From an uncultured Prevotellaceae bacterium (GTDB taxonomy: Bacteria > Bacteroidota > Bacteroidia > Bacteroidales > Bacteroidaceae): a stretch of 64,000 bases of DNA. Position 1 is the stretch's first letter. Each line of letters opens with the position of its first letter. Below are positions 59,235 through 64,000 of the stretch, in pieces. A model generated the notes under the pieces. The model ran no database searches. It was not told the DNA's origin and saw only the letters and a program-made list of their open reading frames with translations. Where the stretch lies: the NCBI GenBank assembly GCA_902792635.1, contig CADBAG010000001.1, forward strand, positions 1 to 64,000, written 5' to 3'. The position numbers were made by a program, and so were the translations under genes.

Positions 59235-60302
59235 ATGAAAATACACATTTTTAATCCGGAGCACGACCTCGCTCTTGCTTCGAACCTTGACAACTTCACC
59301 GCGCCGCACGCAGGACGGGACCTGCGTCACGACCTCGGGTTCCTCCCCGCCATCTGGGCGGGGCGTGGCGAACGCGTGCTTGTCGACAACCGCGAGGCTG
59401 CGGAGTATGCTTACAGCAAGCTCGGACTGCCGATGCGCGGCGTGTTCATCACCCGCCACGAGTTCTGGAACCTCGGCCAGTCTCCCTTAATGACAGTCGA
59501 GCCGTGGGGCTGGGACCGCGCCATCCGCAAGGAGCTCCTTCGTTACAGAGGCCGTGCTGACCGGCTCCCCGACGACACCTACCTCAACATCGTCCGACAG
59601 TCGAGTCACCGCTCCTGGGCGGCAGAGCACCTCCTCCGCCGCCTGCGCCAGCTCCCCGGCACCGTCGGTGAGGCAGAGACAGCCCACAGCCTCGCGGAGA
59701 TCCGCCGGTTCCTCTCTGTCCGTCATCGCATCGTCCTCAAAGCCCCTTGGAGCAGCAGCGGGCGAGGCGTCCGTTACATCTCCGACGATCCCGACAGCTC
59801 ATCCACCCTCACCCCGCAGCTCGAGGGATGGGTCGAGCATACCCTCCGGCGTCAGGGCGCCATCCTCATGGAGCCTTATTATAATAAGGTGATGGACTTC
59901 GGCATGGAGTGGGAGAGCGACGGACAGGGTGACATCCGTTACTGTGGCCTGTCTCTCTTCAACACCGTCAAGGGTGCCTACACGGGTAACATCCTCGCCG
60001 ACGAGGAGGAGAAGGAGCAGCGCGTGGCACAGTTCATCAGTCCCGTCCTCCTCAGCGACGTCCGGCAGCGGATCAAGGAACTGCTGACAGTCAGCCTCGT
60101 CAAGTTCTACCACGGACCCTTCGGCATCGACATGATGATCGTCAGTCAGGACGGCAAGCTCCTCCTGCACCCCTGCGTCGAACTGAACCTGCGTATGACC
60201 ATGGGACATGTGGCGCTCAGGCTAAGAGAGGTCGCCACGAAGCCGTGGAACACCATGAGGGTGAACTATAAGAACGGGAAATATTGCTTGGAAATGAAGT
60301 AG
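59235..60302 (+). CDS. conserved protein with ATP-grasp-like features
   Basis: A 355-residue cytoplasmic protein without a name. The ATG at 59235 (MKIHIFNPEHDLALASN) is favoured because the promoter lies at 59157-59187; an in-frame start at 59085 lies upstream of it. Segments in the order expected of ATP-grasp enzymes: RIVLKAPWSSSGRGVRY (about residues 165-181, nucleotide-binding lysine and glycine loop), GAILMEPYYNKVMDFGMEW, HGPFGIDMMIV, and HPCVELNLRMTMGHVAL (about 313-329, metal-binding Glu and Asn). The family assignment is inferred from these motifs; the substrate is unknown. It has no operon partners. Confidence 0.75.
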   Translation: MKIHIFNPEHDLALASNLDNFTAPHAGRDLRHDLGFLPAIWAGRGERVLVDNREAAEYAYSKLGLPMRGVFITRHEFWNLGQSPLMTVEPWGWDRAIRKELLRYRGRADRLPDDTYLNIVRQSSHRSWAAEHLLRRLRQLPGTVGEAETAHSLAEIRRFLSVRHRIVLKAPWSSSGRGVRYISDDPDSSSTLTPQLEGWVEHTLRRQGAILMEPYYNKVMDFGMEWESDGQGDIRYCGLSLFNTVKGAYTGNILADEEEKEQRVAQFISPVLLSDVRQRIKELLTVSLVKFYHGPFGIDMMIVSQDGKLLLHPCVELNLRMTMGHVALRLREVATKPWNTMRVNYKNGKYCLEMK

Positions 60303-60323
60303 CAATACGGTATACTTATCACG

Positions 60324-60433
60324 CCTCGTCCGTGTCGCGTTTCCGCCTCGTCCGTGTCGCGTTTCCGCCTCGTCCGTGTCGCGTTTCCGCCTCGTCCGTG
60401 TCGCGTTTTCGTCTCGTCCGTGACGTATTATAG
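60324..60433. repeat. 22-bp minisatellite after the ATP-grasp-like gene
   Basis: Four copies of CCTCGTCCGTGTCGCGTTTC plus CG and a degenerate fifth (TCTCGTCCGTGACG). It lies 21 bases past the stop codon, before the convergent HhH gene. Confidence 0.95.
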
Positions 60434-60444
60434 CCTCATATGAA

Positions 60445-62409
60445 TTAGAATTTCCAGCGTAGTTGCATTTCGATATCTGTTCGATTAGAGTTATTTGAGT
60501 ATTCTACGTTTGATGTGGTTGTGGGGCGATTGACGTAATGTACATAACCACAGTTACAGATGAGGGTTAGCTTGCTGCTCACATCAGCTCGTATATTTGT
60601 ACTCATCTTTACACCTTTGCCGTAAAAAGAGGGAAAAGAAAAAGTGTAGAGCAGACCGGGATCGTAACAATATACACGAGCGTCGTAGCTTGTGGTGTTG
60701 AAATATCCTACGGTACCGATAAGTTTCAACCATTTGTGCTGCCAACGGGCTGTCTGGTTAATCATATATCCGTTACTTGCAGTTTCTTTGCGGATAAATG
60801 TTATGTCAGCCTGTGTAGCAAGGTAAAAAGTCTGTGTCTGGTATGATATAGCGAGTCTTGCTCGATGATCAAATTTCTTAACTAAAGAGTTTTCTTTTTG
60901 TCCTTTCAATTCTTTTATTTTCATACGGTACCTTAATAGAAAATCCCACGGTCCTTTGTTTGCATCAAGTTGAATCAAATTATCCCATCTGTTCGTTGAA
61001 CTTGCTGTATTGTATTTTGGCCAGGCAAAATAAGAAAAGTCGGAATAAAAAGTGAGTGTTGCACCATTCCATGGCAACCATTTAGCACCGAGGAAGGCCG
61101 CACTCTCATCATTAACCGATCCTCCTTCTGCTATGCTGTTGGCAAAAAGAGCCTGATATTTGTAAGGGTAATAGCGCTGTAGGGCGATGAGCGTGAACCT
61201 TGGTGTCAGTTCATAGCTAATCATATTAATGGTGGCAATCTGATTATTCTTATCTGTCGCTGTTTCTCCACTGATGTTTAGTTTGCGACTTAAGTAACCA
61301 TAGTCTACGCTGAAATTATAGAAGTCGTATCCATATGGGTACCAACGGCGGTAGGTTTGCCCTTTATCCATTTTTAATTTACGATTGAAAGAAGCATAGT
61401 AGCCCGTTAATCCAATGTGGAAACCATTGGATATCCAGTTGATATGGCCTCCAGCCAATATCTCAGAAGTATTCCTTCTTCTGTTCATCTCACTGATAGT
61501 CCGATGATAACCAGACTTAAGAATTGTAGCTACACTCACAGAGTCTTTGTTTAATGTTGCATCAATCTTACGGTAGGACGCAAAGGCAGTAAGATCAAGA
61601 CCTCTGCATATTCTGATTGTTCCAGCTACTCCTTGTAAGTAATTACTTTCTGTTCTACTTGCGTGTCCGAAGATATGGGTAGACGAGTTCATTAAGGCTG
61701 TCATTGTAGCGAGTTTCCCGAATCCATAACTGTTGTTGAGGATAAGCCCCATACCGAAACGGAGACGGTATCGTCCTACGGCAAGAGCTTGTAGACGTCC
61801 GATGTCTTTTAACAGAACATAACCAGTATAAAAGTCGTAGCCGTATTTGTTTCGACCTTTGAAAAACGGCTCCCCCTCATCCTTTGCTCCCGCCACTCCC
61901 ACGCTTACCTGCTGTCCGTAGCGGAAGGTGTATCTGATCCAGTGCTTGGTGGAGGACCCGAGGTAGGCGGCGGGCCGGTGGGAGAGGGGCACGCGAAGGT
62001 CGGTAAGGAGCGTGTGACGGCCGTGGCGGAGGAGGTCACGGAACGGCGGGAGGGACGGTGACTGCTTCGCGGGAAGGAGGGTGACGAACGGCGTGAGGCG
62101 CGAGAGGGTCTGGCGGTCGAGACTCGGGATGAGGAGGAGCTCGGACAGCGTCTCGATATGCTGCACGCGGTCGCGGTACTCGAGGATGTCCATCACTTGC
62201 TGAGGAGTGAGGCAGGGGAGGGCCTCGAGGTCGGCACGCGAGGCGCTGTTGAGGTCGAGGGGCACCGCTGCGCGGTCGCTGAGATCCTCGTAGAGCTGCT
62301 CCATGGTGCCGTCGTCGACGGTCTCGGGAGTGGCGAGGACCCATTGCGCGCGAGCTACGCTCGCGCTAAGGAAGAAGGAAGAAAGAATGAAGAAGACAGA
62401 TCGCATCAT
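60445..62409 (-). CDS. helix-hairpin-helix protein with outer-membrane barrel
   Basis: A 654-residue exported protein with signal peptide (MMRSVFFILSSFFLSASVARA). Residues about 50-115 hold two ComEA-like helix-hairpin-helix segments (LNSASRADLEALPCLTPQQV and LLIPSLDRQTLSRL). The rest is strand-rich (VSVGVAGAKDEGE, GYVLLKDIGRLQAL, LKLIGTVGYFNTTSYD) and ends IEMQLRWKF, with the terminal Phe of outer-membrane barrels. A DNA-binding fold joined to an outer-membrane barrel suggests DNA uptake or handling, but this is only inferred. The 5' quarter is much richer in G and C than the rest. Confidence 0.8.
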   Translation of the reverse strand: MMRSVFFILSSFFLSASVARAQWVLATPETVDDGTMEQLYEDLSDRAAVPLDLNSASRADLEALPCLTPQQVMDILEYRDRVQHIETLSELLLIPSLDRQTLSRLTPFVTLLPAKQSPSLPPFRDLLRHGRHTLLTDLRVPLSHRPAAYLGSSTKHWIRYTFRYGQQVSVGVAGAKDEGEPFFKGRNKYGYDFYTGYVLLKDIGRLQALAVGRYRLRFGMGLILNNSYGFGKLATMTALMNSSTHIFGHASRTESNYLQGVAGTIRICRGLDLTAFASYRKIDATLNKDSVSVATILKSGYHRTISEMNRRRNTSEILAGGHINWISNGFHIGLTGYYASFNRKLKMDKGQTYRRWYPYGYDFYNFSVDYGYLSRKLNISGETATDKNNQIATINMISYELTPRFTLIALQRYYPYKYQALFANSIAEGGSVNDESAAFLGAKWLPWNGATLTFYSDFSYFAWPKYNTASSTNRWDNLIQLDANKGPWDFLLRYRMKIKELKGQKENSLVKKFDHRARLAISYQTQTFYLATQADITFIRKETASNGYMINQTARWQHKWLKLIGTVGYFNTTSYDARVYCYDPGLLYTFSFPSFYGKGVKMSTNIRADVSSKLTLICNCGYVHYVNRPTTTSNVEYSNNSNRTDIEMQLRWKF

Positions 62410-62487
62410 AGGCGTCGGGTGTTAGGTGATGCCCAAAATTAAGAAATTCTGACGAGACGCGCAAGGGTTAAGGCTAAAAAGTTGTTT

Positions 62488-62690
62488 TCACACGGAGTTT
62501 TTTCACACGAAGGTTTTCTTACGGAGGTTTTCACACGGAGGTTTTCTCACGAAGGTTTTCTCACACGGGTCCTAAAGATTTTAAAGATTGTCGCTTCGCG
62601 ACTGTCGGCTTCGCCGATTACGCATTCCTTAGCATCGCCGCGTAGCGAAGAGCGTAGCATCGTTAAGATCTTTAGGATCCGTGTGAGAAA
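62488..62690. repeat. family B palindrome with an array of decayed ends
   Basis: A complete unit (62550-62687; TCACACGGGTCCTAAAGATT to GATCTTTAGGATCCGTGTGA, with TCGGCTTCGCCGA inside) is preceded by five degenerate copies of only the outer end (TTTTCACACGGAGG, CTCACGAAGG). End-only copies have not been kept on the other side. Confidence 0.88.
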
Positions 62691-62832
62691 GAGAACTTAG
62701 GAGTTGTAGGATTTGAGACGATTTGTGGGATTTTGCGCGCAGCGCTTCTTTTTATTGGCTTCGCCAAGAATCAATCAAATCGTTTCAAATCGTGCAAATC
62801 TTTAGATGAGGGTAAGGCTAAGGCTAAGGCTG

Positions 62833-63040
62833 AGGTTCGCCCTCTTCGAGGCCGACAGGTCAGGTTAAACCGCCCGATGTTAAACCCCAGGTTGCGTCGC
62901 TGCGCTCCTTACCTGGGGCTAACCGTGTGGCACCTCTCCGAGGTGCTTCCTTACCTGGGGCTAACCGTGTGGCACCTCTCCGAGGTGCTTCCTTACCTGG
63001 GGCTAACCGTGTGGCACCTCTCCGAGGTGCTTGTTGACCC
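62833..63040. repeat. family A right half with tripled end module
   Basis: Only the right arm is present: GTTCGCCCTCTTCGAGGCCG, the CCCCAGGTTGCG..CTGGGG hairpin with TCGCTGCGCTCC core, then three tandem 42-base copies of a module (TACCTGGGGCTAACCGTG then TGGCACCTCTCCGAGGTGC). Upstream bases 62700-62832 hold AGGCTAAGGCTGAGG units and no gene. Confidence 0.93.
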
Positions 63041-63078
63041 GAAAGTCGGATGACAGAACGTTGATGCTCTTAAAGTAA

Positions 63079-63726
63079 TCAACACCCTCCCCTTCGGGGA
63101 GGCTTGGAGGGGCTAAAAATGTATTTCTTTGCCACGAAGAAGAGGATGGCGATGACGACGAGGGCGATGATGACGATCTTGATGTACTCACCATACTCCA
63201 TGATCTTGTCGTTGAGATGCTCCTCAGGGACGATGGAGTGGAGGTAATAGCCGAGGACGGCGAGGATCATGTTCCACACGCCCGCACCGATGGTGGTGTA
63301 GAGGATGAAATGACCGTAGTGCATCTTCGACAGTCCGGCGGGGATGGAGATGAGGTGACGGATGCCGGGGATGAGACGTCCGGTGATCGTGGCGAGCTTG
63401 CCGTGGTTGTTGAAGTAAGCCTCACTCTTCTCCACCTTCTGCTGGTTGAGGAGACAGAGGTGTCCGAGGCGACTGTTGGCAAAGCGGTAGATGACGGGAC
63501 GGCCGAGGTAGTAACCCGCGAGATAGTTGATCGTCGCACCGACGTCGGCACCGAGGGTGGCGAAGAGTACGACGAGGAACGCGTTGAGGTTACCGCCCGC
63601 GGCGTGGTAGGCGGCAGGCGCCACGACGAGCTCTGAGGGCACGGGGATGACGGTGCTCTCGAGGAGCATGAGGATGAACACCGTGAAGTAGTTCAAGTTG
63701 TTCAGAAGAGTCGAGAAAATATCCAT
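63079..63726 (-). CDS. DedA-family membrane protein
   Basis: A 215-residue integral membrane protein of the DedA/SNARE-associated family, which affects proton motive force, envelope integrity and lipid-carrier recycling. Motifs: ESTVIPVPSELVVAPAAYHA (about residues 23-42), the G-x3-D segment LGADVGATINYLAGYYLGR, and TGRLIPGIRHLISIPAGLSKM (about 114-134), with the conserved arginines. The final residues (SKPPRRGGC) are encoded by a family D repeat, so the natural C-terminus was replaced when the repeat inserted. Confidence 0.93.
   Translation of the reverse strand: MDIFSTLLNNLNYFTVFILMLLESTVIPVPSELVVAPAAYHAAGGNLNAFLVVLFATLGADVGATINYLAGYYLGRPVIYRFANSRLGHLCLLNQQKVEKSEAYFNNHGKLATITGRLIPGIRHLISIPAGLSKMHYGHFILYTTIGAGVWNMILAVLGYYLHSIVPEEHLNDKIMEYGEYIKIVIIALVVIAILFFVAKKYIFSPSKPPRRGGC
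63082..63116. repeat. family D repeat inside the dedA 3' end
   Basis: ACCCTCCCCTTCGGGGAGGC then TTGGAGGGGCTAAA. It encodes the last ten residues of the DedA protein and ends at the stop codon. Confidence 0.85.
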
Positions 63727-63730
63727 AGTA

Positions 63731-63840
63731 AGATTGAAAGATTGAAAAAATGAAAAAATGAAAACAGCGGGAGGAATCTTTCATTTTTTCATTCTTTCAT
63801 TTTTTCATTCTTTCATTTTTTCATTATTTCCATTTTTCAA
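63731..63840. repeat. family F simple repeat
   Basis: Units such as AAGATTGAAAAAATGAAAAA, and on the other side TTTCATTTTTTCATTCTTTC, between dedA and the next gene; part of it is read as the end of that gene. Confidence 0.9.
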
Positions 63841-64000
63841 TTTTGCAAGGGCATAATCGTAGTACCCGCTCAACGGCAGGTTAGCGGGGAAGAAGTCGGC
63901 GAGCTCACGCTGGATGCCCGCGGGGTTCTTAGCCACGGCCTGTCGGAGGTCGGAGAGGAACTCCTGTTGGTAGCCGAGCTCATAGTCGGTGCGTGTGAGG
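63805..64000 (-). CDS. 3' end of an unknown gene, cut by the window edge
   Basis: The minus strand is open from the window end to a TGA at 63805-63807, giving 64 C-terminal residues that include RTDYELGYQQEFLSDLRQ, NPAGIQRELADFFP and NLPLSGYYDYALAKL. I do not recognise the family. The last ten residues (NGNNEKMKE region) are encoded by the family F simple repeat, so the repeat has taken over the stop. The start lies outside the window. Confidence 0.7.
   Translation of the reverse strand, partial: LTRTDYELGYQQEFLSDLRQAVAKNPAGIQRELADFFPANLPLSGYYDYALAKLKNGNNEKMKE

Noticed and set aside
62733..63053. Plus-strand frame of 106 codons
   Set aside because: It is the family A half element with its tripled module; the repeated TVWHLSEVLPYLGL translation reflects DNA repeats.

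Overview
The window reads as a chromosomal segment of a Bacteroidales bacterium, most likely a Prevotella-like species. Support comes from repeated promoters of the Bacteroidetes type (TTTG, 19-20 bases, TAnnTTTG), a surface lipoprotein with an acidic export signal after its cysteine, a class III fructose-1,6-bisphosphatase, DUF5686 and PqqD/HprK-like proteins, and the block ftsX-DUF3098-uppP-truB-queA-folK. The species call is an inference; no rRNA is present.

Layout. 1-600: a broken gene remnant, a nested inverted array of CACCTACACC-like units, and tRNA-Ser(CGA). 0.66-3.3 kb: trmD-ligA (-). 3.5-5.7 kb: copZ-copA copper export (+). 5.9-11.8 kb: a cobalamin riboswitch followed by btuB-btuG-btuF-btuC. 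11.9-14 kb: lutA-lutB (-). 14.2-16.6 kb: topB and crcB. 17-22.9 kb: a five-gene tripartite efflux operon (-). 23.1-25.3 kb: cyclophilin, TPM protein and LemA. 25.4-28.7 kb: an orphan LuxR-type regulator and a DUF5686 outer-membrane protein. 29-31.4 kb: a lipid-headgroup operon (PgpA, GtrA, CDP-alcohol phosphotransferase, AUR1-like PAP2) that resembles Bacteroides inositol-lipid clusters. 31.6-33.6 kb: patatin-BamA protein. 33.63-33.80 kb: a candidate small RNA with its own promoter and terminator. 33.9-36.1 kb: an uncharacterised cassette (secreted small protein, HprK-like kinase, SipW-like peptidase, PqqD-like protein). 36.3-39.1 kb: hisH-hisA-hisF-hisIE. 39.2-44.9 kb: ftsE, lysC, lysA, two glycosyltransferase-type genes. 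45-47 kb: fbp. 47.6-48.3 kb: HigBA-type toxin-antitoxin. 48.4-52.8 kb: ftsX to folK. 53.4 kb: tRNA-Cys. 53.9-57.5 kb: nifJ. 57.6-58.8 kb: AAA ATPase. 59.2-60.3 kb: ATP-grasp-like protein. 60.4-62.4 kb: HhH outer-membrane protein. 63.1-63.7 kb: DedA. The last bases hold the 3' end of an unknown gene.

The most unusual overall property is the intergenic DNA. Almost every gap is filled by one of at least seven repeat families. Here they are called A (about 250 bp nested palindromes with conserved GCGCAGCGACG cores), B (palindromes bounded by CACACGGAT), C (short GGGGCGGCC hairpins), D (CCCTCCCC hairpins), E/F/G (short simple tandem units), plus five unrelated minisatellites just after or between genes. 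Several repeats have been recruited into genes: they provide the btuF stop codon, the dedA C-terminus, the leader of the ATP-grasp gene and the stop of the last, partial gene. The strongest candidates for undescribed biology are the HprK-like/SipW-like/PqqD cassette, the small RNA at 33.7 kb, and the family A palindromes, whose stems differ between copies by compensating changes.
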